Source of the DNA: Candidatus Babelota bacterium
GTDB lineage: Bacteria; Babelota; Babeliae; Babelales; JABDEC01
Direction: 5' to 3'
Assembly (NCBI GenBank): GCA_013286795.1
Contig: JABDFA010000006.1
Coordinates: 44,216-85,289, forward strand
Length of the DNA stretch: 41,074 bases
Shown: one piece after another, positions 8,069 through 16,626 of the stretch
How positions within the stretch are numbered: position 1 is the first letter of the stretch
Layout of the letters: the number at the start of each line of letters is the position of its first letter
The notes under the pieces: generated by a model
Told to the model about the DNA's origin: nothing
The model's database searches: none
The model's input: the letters and a program-made list of their open reading frames with translations, nothing else
Made by a program: the position numbers and the translations under genes

Positions 8069-8878
8069 ATGTTAGATTTTAAAAACTTTATTAGGCAGCG
8101 TGTTGTATATACGCTGCTTTTTTTTGTTTTATTTTATATTTGTTTACAACGACTTTTCTTTTTTTCTTCAGGTATTTTTGAAAACATTTCATCTTATTTT
8201 CTCTATCCGGTATTACTTATTCAAAATAAGATTTCAGGTTCTCTAAGATCCACTTTTGAAACAAGAAATTCTGTTGAACAATTAACACAAGAACTAAATA
8301 AGCTTAAACAAGAAAATGAAGATTTATTGGCTGATAACATACAATTTAAGTCATCCCTGCGTTATTTGGAAAATCTTCAAGAACTTATAGAATTTAAAAA
8401 AAGATATGAAATATCCAGTTTTATGTCAGCTTCAATTTTAATGCGCCAAATATCTAATGATGCTAATATTTTATTTATAGATTTAGGTTCATCTTCTGGC
8501 ATAAAAAAAGACATGGTAGTTGTTTATAAAAACTGTTTGCTTGGAAAAATTTCTGACGTTTATCCTACTTATAGCAAGTTTGTTTCTATTACTGATAAGT
8601 CATGCAAAGTTGCAGCATGTTGTATTAAATCAGGAGCTATTGGCATTCATGAAGGATCTAATCAAATTGACCAAACAAAGTTATCCCATGTAAATCACTT
8701 GGATCAAATGTTTGAAGATGATCTTATAATTTCCAGTGGCGATGGCCTTATTTTTCCAAAAGGTTTCGCTTTAGGTAAAGTTAGCAAATTCAGCAAAGAA
8801 GGCGTTCAATATAATATAGAAGTAAAACCGGTTATTGATATTAGCAAAATCTCCCATTGTTTTGTTATTGTAAAATAA
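8069..8878 (+). CDS. mreC: Rod shape-determining protein MreC
   Basis: 269 residues from the ATG at 8069, chosen because AAAGGA precedes it and it lies after the gatA stop; a TTG 45 nt upstream would only extend into gatA. Layout fits MreC: a single membrane helix at about 9-30, a coiled coil at about 60-110 (ELNKLKQENEDLLADN), then the periplasmic beta-barrel region (DLGSSSGIKKDMVVV, later GDGLIFPKGFALGKV). MreC links MreB to the cell-wall elongation machinery. mreB and mreD are not next to it here. A terminator-like hairpin lies in its first codons. Confidence 0.85.
   Translation: MLDFKNFIRQRVVYTLLFFVLFYICLQRLFFFSSGIFENISSYFLYPVLLIQNKISGSLRSTFETRNSVEQLTQELNKLKQENEDLLADNIQFKSSLRYLENLQELIEFKKRYEISSFMSASILMRQISNDANILFIDLGSSSGIKKDMVVVYKNCLLGKISDVYPTYSKFVSITDKSCKVAACCIKSGAIGIHEGSNQIDQTKLSHVNHLDQMFEDDLIISSGDGLIFPKGFALGKVSKFSKEGVQYNIEVKPVIDISKISHCFVIVK
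8095..8125 (+). terminator. Terminator-like hairpin inside the mreC start
   Basis: GCAGCGT (8095-8101) pairs perfectly with ACGCTGC (8111-8117) across a 9-nt loop, followed at once by eight T (8118-8125). This is the form of an intrinsic terminator, 26 nt into mreC. It could attenuate read-through from gatCA, or be a by-product of Leu/Phe codons in the membrane helix. Confidence 0.45.
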
Positions 8879-8886
8879 ATTAAAAG

Positions 8887-8916
8887 TTGACTCTTAATAC
8901 TTTGATTAACTATCTT
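8887..8916 (+). promoter_or_regulatory. Candidate promoter for the chitinase gene
   Basis: TTGACT at 8887-8892 and TATCTT at 8911-8916 with an 18-bp spacer lie 40 bp before the chitinase start. The -10 box is imperfect. Confidence 0.4.
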
Positions 8917-8956
8917 TAAAAGATCGTTTAAATTATTAAAAATATAGGAGTAGTTA

Positions 8957-10429
8957 ATGATAAAAAAAACCTTTAATTTGTTATTTATCGCTGGAAATAT
9001 TTTTGCTTATTGTGAAGCTGGGCAACTTACAACGGCATATAATATAGATAGTGATTGGGGGACCGGGTATCAGGTTACTGTTACTATGAAAAATCCTAGT
9101 TCAACTTCGACTACAAGTTGGTCAGCTACATTTAATTTAGAATCTAGCCAAGAGAAAATAAGTAGTCTTTGGAATGGAAATTATATCGCATCCGGAACTC
9201 AAATTTCAGTGACAAATCCTTCTTGGACCGGAGGAGGAACAATCCCAGCTGGTGGCTCAACGAGCTTTGGTTTTGTTGTTTACAATTCTTTAGCGCAAAG
9301 TCGTACATTACTTAACCTACAAGCTACTGCCAATGGAATTACTCCACCACCACCGCCAAGTTTAATTGCGCCTGTTTTACAACCAGTTAACAATGGAGGT
9401 AGTTATCAATTTCAGTTACAATGGAATGCTATTCAAAATGCGCAAGGGTATAAAGTACAACAATCTACATGTAGTGATTTTTCAACTGCGCAAACAATTT
9501 ATTCAGGTACTTCTACAACATACACGCCCACTGTAACTTCTACTGGCATCTATTATTATAGAGTAATGGCCTATTCAGGAGCTATTTTTGGACCTGTAAG
9601 CAATACTTTAACAGTGAATGTAACTCAAACACCCCCCATTTCTAAGGCTATTGTTGAAGCTTATTGGGAGTCATGGAACTCACAGGATCCATTGGATTCG
9701 ATTGTTAATATGAAAGTAGATGTTATTGATATTGCTTTCATTAATTTTACCACAACAGGAAATCATACTTATACTGTTAGTGGTTTAGATTGTGATCAGG
9801 CAACTTTAACTCAATTTATTACCACAGCTCATAATGCTGGTAAAAAAGTAAAAGTTTCTGTTGGAGGAGCAACATATGGACTTTCTGGGCAGCTTTTAAC
9901 AGTACAAGATGCTCAAGGTATGGCACAGGCAATTTCTACTTTTGTACAACAAAATAATTTAGATGGTGTTGATTTTGATATTGAAGATTATCCGGCAGCG
10001 AATTTACAAATAGCTTTGCTTCAAGATACACGACAACTTTTAGGCAATAATGCACTTATAAGCTATACACCAAAAACTCCTGCTTCAACAACACTTCCTT
10101 ATAGTACTGTTATTCAAGGTGCTTATCAATATCTTAGCGCTATAAGCATGATGGCATATGATGCTTATCCAGGATATAATTATCAAACAGATGTTCAGGC
10201 ATTATTAAATATGGGCGTACCAGCATCAAAGATTGTAATAGGGCTTATGCCTGGTAAAGATGACATAGGGAATGTTACTTCTTTAGCAGATATCGCTTCT
10301 GCAGGGCAATTTGTTTTACAAAAAGGACTTGGAGGTATTATGTTCTGGGATTTAGATCGTGATTATGAAAATATTACTGGTCTTGGAGCAAGCGCAGCAA
10401 CAAATACTGCCTGGGGTGTATTCCATTAA
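8957..10429 (+). CDS. Secreted GH18 chitinase with N-terminal carbohydrate-binding domain
   Basis: 490 residues. A signal peptide (to about residue 21) is followed by a CBM2-like beta domain (about 22-125; WGTGYQVTVTMKNP, SWSATFNL), a PPPPP linker at about 130-134, a fibronectin-III-like domain (about 137-222), and a GH18 barrel (about 230-490). The catalytic motif DxxDxDxE is intact in DGVDFDIE (Asp336, Asp339, Asp341, Glu343), preceded by SVGG, with MAYDAY and the last-strand Trp in GIMFWDLD. It should hydrolyse chitin-like beta-1,4-GlcNAc polymers outside the cell, perhaps host cyst wall; the target is inference. Strong ribosome site TAGGAG. It converges on the sppA-like gene with a 4-nt overlap. 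Confidence 0.9.
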   Translation: MIKKTFNLLFIAGNIFAYCEAGQLTTAYNIDSDWGTGYQVTVTMKNPSSTSTTSWSATFNLESSQEKISSLWNGNYIASGTQISVTNPSWTGGGTIPAGGSTSFGFVVYNSLAQSRTLLNLQATANGITPPPPPSLIAPVLQPVNNGGSYQFQLQWNAIQNAQGYKVQQSTCSDFSTAQTIYSGTSTTYTPTVTSTGIYYYRVMAYSGAIFGPVSNTLTVNVTQTPPISKAIVEAYWESWNSQDPLDSIVNMKVDVIDIAFINFTTTGNHTYTVSGLDCDQATLTQFITTAHNAGKKVKVSVGGATYGLSGQLLTVQDAQGMAQAISTFVQQNNLDGVDFDIEDYPAANLQIALLQDTRQLLGNNALISYTPKTPASTTLPYSTVIQGAYQYLSAISMMAYDAYPGYNYQTDVQALLNMGVPASKIVIGLMPGKDDIGNVTSLADIASAGQFVLQKGLGGIMFWDLDRDYENITGLGASAATNTAWGVFH

Positions 10430-11340
10430 TCAATTTGAGTAAATGCCATAAATGGAAAGTGCATAATTTTACTTACTAACAAACTTGTTATAGACAAACT
10501 ACCGTTATCATCTTCTTTTCCAAGTATTTTGTTATAAAGGGATGGCTGTTTTGCATGAACCCATTCAATCTCTTTGTCTTTTTCAATTAAGGCAAGCTCT
10601 TTAATTTTTTTTATAGTATTATACTCAGAACCAAGTTCATCAACAAGACCTAGTGCTAAAGCTTGTTTGCCTGTGAAGAATTTACCATTGGCCCACTTAT
10701 CTGCATCTTTTAGAATTAATTTTCTTCGAGCGGCAACATCATTGGTAAATTGATTATAAACATCATCTGTAACTTCTTGAACAAATTTTTCTATTTCTGG
10801 AGAACTTTCACCAAATGGATTTAGAGCGGTCTTATATTTTCCTGACTGTTTTATTTGGTATTTAACTTTCCAGTGTTCAGCAAAATCTTTTAATTTTAGT
10901 GTCCCAATATATGAACCGATGCTTCCAACAATTGCTGAAGGTGAAGCAATTATATAATCTGCTGCACATGCTATATAGTATCCACCAGAAGCGCAAAGAT
11001 CATTTGTCATCACAACTACAGGTTTAGGATAATCTTTTTTGTAGGACATAATTTCATTAAATATACTTTGTGATGACCCAGCAGCTCCTCCTGGACATTC
11101 AATATGAAGTAGAATCGCTTTTATTTCTTTGTCATGAAAAAATTTTTTTATACTCTTACTATAACTTCCAGCTTCCATCACCGGCTGATCTATTTTTATC
11201 AGACCCACTTTTGTTTTTAACTGAAGAATATCATCGTAATAACTTTTAATAAATTTTATAGTAAATGGTATAGCTTGTATAATAACTATAACCATAAATA
11301 TTATGGTTAAATAACTGGTTAAACTTCTTTTTGTAGCCAT
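10426..11340 (-). CDS. sppA: Signal peptide peptidase SppA-type serine protease
   Basis: 304 residues, the short SppA form. An N-terminal membrane helix (about 10-30) anchors a ClpP/crotonase-fold protease outside the cytoplasm. Ser118 in CASGGYY and Lys170 in SGKYK have the 52-residue spacing of the Ser-Lys pair of the Bacillus enzyme. ECPGG and VGSIG also match. The family degrades cleaved signal peptides, and the many secreted proteins here would supply substrates. The start is supported by AGGGAAG. The 3' end overlaps the chitinase gene by 4 nt. Confidence 0.9.
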   Translation of the reverse strand: MATKRSLTSYLTIIFMVIVIIQAIPFTIKFIKSYYDDILQLKTKVGLIKIDQPVMEAGSYSKSIKKFFHDKEIKAILLHIECPGGAAGSSQSIFNEIMSYKKDYPKPVVVMTNDLCASGGYYIACAADYIIASPSAIVGSIGSYIGTLKLKDFAEHWKVKYQIKQSGKYKTALNPFGESSPEIEKFVQEVTDDVYNQFTNDVAARRKLILKDADKWANGKFFTGKQALALGLVDELGSEYNTIKKIKELALIEKDKEIEWVHAKQPSLYNKILGKEDDNGSLSITSLLVSKIMHFPFMAFTQID

Positions 11341-11672
11341 GCGGAAAAACTTCCCTGTATGTGTTTGTAATAATAGATATTAATACTTTAACAATAAATC
11401 ACTGAGAGTCAATTGTATTTATAAATGTGAAAGTTGCAATGCTACTTACTCGTTTATAAAAAAATTATAATACATATCAACTTTATTGGTGAAACCAGAT
11501 CTTTCGATAAACTCCCGACCTCGCTCATTGAGCTTCGCCGGACAAGCAGGGTAAACTACGTTCGATAGAACAAAAACTGGGCAAAAATTGGACACACTTC
11601 GAACTTTTAGATGGAGTAAACTTAAAGGAATTAAAATTTATACCAGCCAAACCGGCTTTACCATTATCATTT
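11341..11672. other. Noncoding gap with a degenerate repeat
   Basis: 332 bp between the sppA start and the stop of the hydrolase gene. No convincing coding frame. It holds upstream DNA of sppA, a degraded GC-rich repeat (11495-11580), and AT-rich sequence. Confidence 0.6.
11495..11580. repeat. Degenerate dispersed repeat
   Basis: Begins CCAGATCTTTCGATA and ends ACTGG, with internal TTCGATAGAAC shared with the repeat at 19928 and a CCCGACCTCG segment like that at 23490. The arms are eroded, so it looks like an old copy. Confidence 0.55.
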
Positions 11673-12695
11673 CTAAGCAAGTAATGTATCAACAAAATTT
11701 AAATCAGGTTGAGTTTTATTAAACGTTTTTTGTCCTTTGTTAGCAAACTCTTCAATATACGGCAGTCCATAATTTTTATAAAAAGCATGCATGAAATTTT
11801 GGTAAATCTCTTTTTCAGAACCAATACCATACACATTATGTGTTGATGTTTTTAAGATTAAAAGATGAACTTTTCGATGACCACTTTTTCTTAATTTTTT
11901 ATAAAGATTTAAAGTACATTTAAATGGAACTACTTCATCAGCAAGGGAAGTTATTAAAGCCATTGGTTTATTCTTATTTATTTTATTAGCACAAGTTAAT
12001 GGACAAATACCATCAGATTTAAACTTGGTAATCTTGATATTATTTAAAGCTTTAATTTTTAATTTAGCAAGTAAGTTGCCATGATATGCTACATTAGAAA
12101 GTGAATCAAAAATACCTTCACAAACTACAGCAGCTACATTGTCTGAATCATGCAAAGCAAAATAATTAAATACAGTAGCTGAGCCTCTTGAAATGCCATA
12201 TAAAATAATTTTACTATCTTTATCAATTTTTTGCTTTTTTAAGTGTTCTCCAACTTTTGCCTTATAAATATTGATATCATTATCTTGACCTACATTTAAA
12301 TTAAATAAATTTACATAATGGCCTGATAATGAATTTATTGAATCAGGTTTTGTTTGAATATTAATGCCAAACTGTTTGTGCTTTAAACCAACTAAAGCAT
12401 AATTTAATTGCTTCCAAAGTGAGAAAGTGTCTTTATTTATACGCAAATTAACTTCTGCAAAGATGCAACCAGAAACATTACTTTGAATAGTTTCCACACC
12501 TCTTGTACAAGTCACTAATTCACCTGTTGATGCAATAAACTTTGGACAATATTTAGCAAGTTGCGTTTCAGTAGAACTTAAACCAGGAGCATAAACATAT
12601 GAATAATTACATTTTTCAAAAGAAGGATTTATCCAGTCTTTTGAAAACAATTGATTAAAAAAAAGAGAAAATATAAAAATGAGTTTATAATTCAT
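11673..12695 (-). CDS. Secreted alpha/beta hydrolase (GQxxDI family)
   Basis: 340 residues with a signal peptide (to about residue 18). YAPGLSSTE is the oxyanion loop, YGISRGSAT the nucleophile elbow (Ser169), SLADEVVPF carries the likely Asp, and STHNVYG the His. NVGQDNDI and the C-terminal HAFYKNYGLPY are shared with the hydrolases at 16832 and 32662, so this is a lineage-specific family. Substrate unknown. It follows the DUF3419 fusion gene by 38 bp on the same strand and may be its co-transcribed third gene. The start has AAGAGA upstream. Confidence 0.75.
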   Translation of the reverse strand: MNYKLIFIFSLFFNQLFSKDWINPSFEKCNYSYVYAPGLSSTETQLAKYCPKFIASTGELVTCTRGVETIQSNVSGCIFAEVNLRINKDTFSLWKQLNYALVGLKHKQFGINIQTKPDSINSLSGHYVNLFNLNVGQDNDINIYKAKVGEHLKKQKIDKDSKIILYGISRGSATVFNYFALHDSDNVAAVVCEGIFDSLSNVAYHGNLLAKLKIKALNNIKITKFKSDGICPLTCANKINKNKPMALITSLADEVVPFKCTLNLYKKLRKSGHRKVHLLILKTSTHNVYGIGSEKEIYQNFMHAFYKNYGLPYIEEFANKGQKTFNKTQPDLNFVDTLLA

Positions 12696-12733
12696 AAATT
12701 AAATCTCTTATTTAAGTGGTTTATAAAAATTGT

Positions 12734-14566
12734 TTACTTGGTGCATAATTCAGTTTTGGCTCTTTGATAAAGGTCCTCATATAAACGATTGAATATATAA
12801 GCACCCAAATGTAGTCCTAAAATTACTTTACCTTTTTGTTCAGCATTATCCATATAAGGTTCAATAATTTTAAAAAATTCTTCAGCATGTTGCTTGTCTA
12901 TATCAGCGTGAAGATTATAGTGAACTAAATCTTCTTGTTTTACCCATTCGCGTTCAACAACTTGTTTGGCAAGTAGAGCAGAAATATCAGCAAATGCGTA
13001 TTCGATTATACCATTGCAAGCAATTGCTATAATAGGATCTTCATGAGCACATGCTCCCATGAGTGTATAATTAAACATGGTGACAGCTGCGCAAGGAGCA
13101 AGTTGTTTCATATGCTCCTCAGAAACATCTATTGTGCTTAAAAATTTCTTGAAGGTATTAGAGTGGTAAGATTCAGCAGAAAAATCTCCATGTTCCTCAA
13201 CCATATTATGAATAATATCAATTCTATCTTTATGTAATGGTAATCTTGATACTACTGCTGCCATAGGCCTAGAGAAGTAATCTACAGCAAAGAAGAATTG
13301 CGCTTGAACATTTTTGAATAGTTCTTTATCCATTGTTGGCAAATCTTGAAAGAAGGATCCTTTAATAACTGGGATTTCGTTCAAAGTTTCATCAGCTAAT
13401 AATTTTACTTTAGGAGCTAAAGAATCTTTATGTTTAAAGCCAACAAAAAAGTTTCTATAAAAAAAGCTGCGGTCATTCTGTAAAAAGTTTTGTGACGCTT
13501 TCATGTCCCATTCAAAATCTTCACCAAGTTCAGTGATGTTAACATTAGAATTCAATTGACGTACAACTACAACACCACCAGGTTTTAATGCTCTATGAGC
13601 CAACTGTAGGGTTCTTTTTGCTTCTTCCGGTGATAACCAATCTATGATATTAGACAAATGAATTACATGATAACGATCAGCTTCACTTTGTTCAAGAGCG
13701 TTATTCATAAATCCATGAAAATAATTAATTTCTGGTAATGATCTTTTGCAAGTTGTTGTAAGCCATGGAAACATTTGATCATTATAAAAATGTCCTAATA
13801 ACATATTGGCAAGCCAAGCAGATGAAGAAGCTAAATGATTAGATAAGTAAACTCTAATTCTTTGTGCAAAATGTCTTGAAAAATCTTGTACTCTATTTGC
13901 AGTAGCTTTTTCTCCAAAAATTTTAACCAAGTTTTCTTGTGACATTACTTTATCAAGAGCCATATCTAAAGCTGTCCCAAGTTTTGTGCCAGGAGCAACT
14001 AAAGTTGATTGTGTTTTGATATCAGTGCATGCAAAAAGAATTTCTAATTCAGTTGTATAGTTAGCAAGTTCCTTACGTAATTCCTCAAAAACTTTTTCAT
14101 ATCGACCTTCAAAATCAAGTCCATGAATAGCAATCGTATCAATATCTCCAAAAATATTTTGATCGATATCTAATGCATACATATAACCTTGTATTATGCT
14201 TTTTCTTTCAATAGGACTAAGGGGCAAATAACCCAAAATTTCTAATCTTTTTTGTGCAGGAAGGAAAAGTAATTGTATTTTTAGTTTAGATAAAACTAAC
14301 TGAGCAACGTTAGGATCAACCAAAGTAAGATCTTTAATTCTTGCTTGAGCGACTAGTTGTGCAGCTGTACAACCTCCGGAAGCTACCATTAACATAGAGA
14401 CTTTATCTTCAGGAAAATATCGTTTAATGATTTCAAGATCTTGAACCGAATCTTCACGTACAACAGAAAATGCAATAGGCAACTTAGATGCTTCTATAGC
14501 ATAATCTAATACTTTTGAATGTAATATTGTACAAAAAATAAATGGTAAAATTCTTAGTGTATTCAT
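12734..14566 (-). CDS. Fusion: DUF3419/BtaA-like SAM enzyme + haem-oxygenase-like diiron oxidase
   Basis: 610 residues, two enzyme domains. The N-terminal part (about 30-360) resembles DUF3419 (BtaA-type 3-amino-3-carboxypropyl transferases): FSVVREDS, the SAM loop VASGGCTAAQ (about 61-70), VDPNVAQLVLSKLK (about 83-96), and HLSNIIDWLSPEEA followed by LKPGGVVVVRQLN. The C-terminal part (about 415-605) resembles haem-oxygenase-like diiron oxidases, with plausible ligands Glu458, His468, Glu522, His553, Asp557 and His560; HADIDKQH has the H-x3-D-x2-H spacing of CADD. The N-terminus MNTLRILPFIFCTIL looks like a signal peptide, odd for a SAM enzyme. It lies 12 bp after the GNAT-like gene. The product is unknown; a modified amino acid or lipid head group is possible (inference). 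Confidence 0.7.
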   Translation of the reverse strand: MNTLRILPFIFCTILHSKVLDYAIEASKLPIAFSVVREDSVQDLEIIKRYFPEDKVSMLMVASGGCTAAQLVAQARIKDLTLVDPNVAQLVLSKLKIQLLFLPAQKRLEILGYLPLSPIERKSIIQGYMYALDIDQNIFGDIDTIAIHGLDFEGRYEKVFEELRKELANYTTELEILFACTDIKTQSTLVAPGTKLGTALDMALDKVMSQENLVKIFGEKATANRVQDFSRHFAQRIRVYLSNHLASSSAWLANMLLGHFYNDQMFPWLTTTCKRSLPEINYFHGFMNNALEQSEADRYHVIHLSNIIDWLSPEEAKRTLQLAHRALKPGGVVVVRQLNSNVNITELGEDFEWDMKASQNFLQNDRSFFYRNFFVGFKHKDSLAPKVKLLADETLNEIPVIKGSFFQDLPTMDKELFKNVQAQFFFAVDYFSRPMAAVVSRLPLHKDRIDIIHNMVEEHGDFSAESYHSNTFKKFLSTIDVSEEHMKQLAPCAAVTMFNYTLMGACAHEDPIIAIACNGIIEYAFADISALLAKQVVEREWVKQEDLVHYNLHADIDKQHAEEFFKIIEPYMDNAEQKGKVILGLHLGAYIFNRLYEDLYQRAKTELCTK

Positions 14567-14578
14567 ATGTTTCCTTCG

Positions 14579-15544
14579 TTAAATTTCAGCAGAAGTTAAA
14601 AAGTTGAAATCAAAACCGTTCATTCCATAACTCAATATTTGAGCTGTTGATGAAGGTAATCCTAAAATTTTCTTAAAATCATTATCGAGCTTGCTACCTT
14701 CTACAGAACAAATCATATAATTTGCATCTTCCTGAAGAGTAAATTCATTTGTGCTAGGTACAATATGTTGTAAGTTCCAAGAGCGAACCTCACCAGTTGT
14801 TTTATTAATTATTTCATAATCTTTGCGTCCAGAAGTCGATACAACGCCAAGCTTCATATTACTTTTCATATAACCATGTTTTACTAGGATTATTTGTATA
14901 TTATCTTGATGTTGTTTAACCTGTTGTCCTGATAAAGTATAAAGATTCAGGGTTTGTGTATTTATTCCCATAATTGGCCCATGTTTTTTGAAGATTCGAG
15001 CTGCTTTTGGATCACCAACTGTTGGATTCATGCAAATTGCAAATCCTCGTGGACATTGTTTAAATCTGGAAAAAGCTATTTTTTGTGTAATTATCATTGG
15101 TAAATGTTCACCTTGGTACTTTTCATTAACTTTCAAATCACAAATGTACCAAGCTTCTTGGTGTTTGCCTGTACGATCTTTAATATTCCTTAGAACGCAA
15201 CAAACAGCAGCTGCAACTTCTCCCTCTTTTTGTTTAACAATAACATGTTTTCCATTTACTATTTTTTTAACATCTCTATCTGTTTTGGAAGTTACTACAT
15301 AATAATATGGCTCACCAAGCTTCTTAAAGAAAGAAAAATAATCGCCTTTGATACCATGCTTAATAGTAAACTCTTCATTGCTACTGAAAGGGTAAATAAA
15401 TGATGATTCAAACTTTTGTAACTGTGATATGACTTGCTTTGAGGGTTGGTTTACTTCTACTCTGTTAATATCAAAATTAAAACCATTAAAAAAACTTGCT
15501 GCTGCCCCAGCTAGCAACTTTAAAGCAATTGAAATGTTATTCAT
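14579..15544 (-). CDS. GNAT-like acyltransferase, first gene of the DUF3419/diiron operon
   Basis: 321 residues. The middle part has an N-acetyltransferase-like layout: AAAVCCVLRNI as a core strand, AWYICDLKVNEKYQGEHLP as the strand and acyl-CoA loop region, and PKAARIFKKHG as the closing helix. The pyrophosphate-binding loop is not the standard Q/RxxGxG/A, so activity is uncertain. The N-terminus (ALKLLAGAAASFFNG) is hydrophobic and signal-like. A good promoter lies at 15616-15644, AGGGGA precedes the start, and the partner gene is 12 bp downstream. It may acylate the product of that enzyme (inference). Confidence 0.5.
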   Translation of the reverse strand: MNNISIALKLLAGAAASFFNGFNFDINRVEVNQPSKQVISQLQKFESSFIYPFSSNEEFTIKHGIKGDYFSFFKKLGEPYYYVVTSKTDRDVKKIVNGKHVIVKQKEGEVAAAVCCVLRNIKDRTGKHQEAWYICDLKVNEKYQGEHLPMIITQKIAFSRFKQCPRGFAICMNPTVGDPKAARIFKKHGPIMGINTQTLNLYTLSGQQVKQHQDNIQIILVKHGYMKSNMKLGVVSTSGRKDYEIINKTTGEVRSWNLQHIVPSTNEFTLQEDANYMICSVEGSKLDNDFKKILGLPSSTAQILSYGMNGFDFNFLTSAEI

Positions 15545-15615
15545 AATAAATGTTCCCCTAGTATTGTTATTTAGAGAATTCTAGAATGTTCTATAACTAT
15601 TAATTAGGGTGCCCA

Positions 15616-15644
15616 ATTATAAAGTGCTTGTCAAAGGCTATCAA
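15616..15644 (-). promoter_or_regulatory. Promoter of the GNAT/DUF3419-diiron operon
   Basis: On the minus strand TTGATA (15639-15644), a 17-bp spacer, and a perfect TATAAT (15616-15621), 72 bp before the start codon. This is one of the best sigma-70-type promoters in the window. Confidence 0.65.
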
Positions 15645-15697
15645 ATTACCCTAAAAGAGGAACTTTTTACTTTGCTGCGATACATTTTTACATAGTC

Positions 15698-15725
15698 TTG
15701 ACATTCTATATTGCACTTTTATAAA
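15698..15725 (+). promoter_or_regulatory. Promoter of the AbiEi-type antitoxin gene
   Basis: TTGACA (15698-15703), 16-bp spacer, TATAAA (15720-15725), about 110 bp before the start. The leader then contains a 14-bp perfect inverted repeat. Confidence 0.65.
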
Positions 15726-15760
15726 AAAATATTGTTTTAACTATAAGCTTAATAGTACAA

Positions 15761-15801
15761 TAAGAGCTAAAGGTAAGAAAAAATGCAACCTTTAGCTCTT
15801 A
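15761..15801 (+). promoter_or_regulatory. 14-bp perfect inverted repeat in the antitoxin leader
   Basis: TAAGAGCTAAAGGT (15761-15774) pairs with ACCTTTAGCTCTTA (15788-15801) across a 13-nt loop. It lies between the promoter and the start codon. No T-run follows on either side, so it is not a simple terminator. AbiEi proteins are known to repress their own genes through inverted repeats; operator or RNA hairpin here is inference. Confidence 0.55.
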
Positions 15802-15834
15802 CTTTAAGGTATTTAATTAATAGGGAGATATTAT

Positions 15835-16626
15835 ATGAGAGATAATATTTTAAGAGTAATATTAAGATCAAAAAAAACAGTTTTTTCTTTTAAAGAATTG
15901 TTAATGTCTTTGCCTAGCATGGATATAAAAACTTTAAAATCAAAAATAAATTATTATACAAAAACAGGTGAAATTTATCATATTCGTCGTGGTTTATATT
16001 CAAAAGATAAAAATTATGATCATTATGAATTGGCTACAAAAATACTAATTCCATCATATATAAGTTTTGAAACTGTTCTTAAAAATTCTGGAATTATTTT
16101 TCAACATTATGAACAAATTTTCGTAGCAAGTTATCAATCACGAAGTATTATTTGTGATGGTCAAGAATATAATTTTAAAACTATAAAATCATTAATGCTT
16201 ACAAATATTACAGGTATTGAAATAAAAGAAAATTATAGTATTGCATCTCCAGAAAGAGCATTTTTGGACGTAATTTATCTGAATAAAGATTATTACTTTG
16301 ATAACCTTGCACCATTAAATTGGGATAAAGTGTATGAGATTTTGACAATCTATGAAAATAAACGAATGGAAAAAATGGTTAAAATGTATCATAAGTCTTT
16401 TTTAAAAGATTTTTATGGCTCTGAATTTAATAATTATAATAAATCATTAATCGAATCGTTAAAGAAACCAAAAGAGGCAATTGCATATCTTAATGCAGCA
16501 TTAGAAGAATGCAAAGATGGAACTCAAGAGTCTCAACAAGTTTTACTTATGGCTTTAAGAAATGTTGCATTAGCACAAGAAGGAGAAACCTTTGCAGCTT
16601 TTGCTAATCTTCTTACTGAAGAATGA
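15835..16626 (+). CDS. AbiEi-type antitoxin fused to a truncated HigA-like antitoxin
   Basis: 263 residues. Residues 1 to about 195 match the AbiEi antitoxin layout: an N-terminal winged helix (FSFKELLMSLPSMDIKTLK, then YHIRRGLYS) and the core domain (SYISFETVLKNSGII, ASPERAFLDVIYL). Residues about 203-250 (KEAIAYLNAALEEC, VLLMALRNVALAQEG) match the N-terminal half of HigA-family antidotes, which normally continue into a helix-turn-helix; that part is missing and replaced by a short tail. No AbiEii nucleotidyltransferase or HigB toxin is adjacent. The 3' end overlaps the opposite-strand XRE fragment at 16533. GGGAG lies before the ATG. Whether it is functional is open. Confidence 0.7.
   Translation: MRDNILRVILRSKKTVFSFKELLMSLPSMDIKTLKSKINYYTKTGEIYHIRRGLYSKDKNYDHYELATKILIPSYISFETVLKNSGIIFQHYEQIFVASYQSRSIICDGQEYNFKTIKSLMLTNITGIEIKENYSIASPERAFLDVIYLNKDYYFDNLAPLNWDKVYEILTIYENKRMEKMVKMYHKSFLKDFYGSEFNNYNKSLIESLKKPKEAIAYLNAALEECKDGTQESQQVLLMALRNVALAQEGETFAAFANLLTEE

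Noticed and set aside
14988-15302. Plus-strand frame opposite the GNAT-like gene
   Set aside because: The minus-strand gene has a promoter, ribosome site and recognisable fold; the opposite frame has none.
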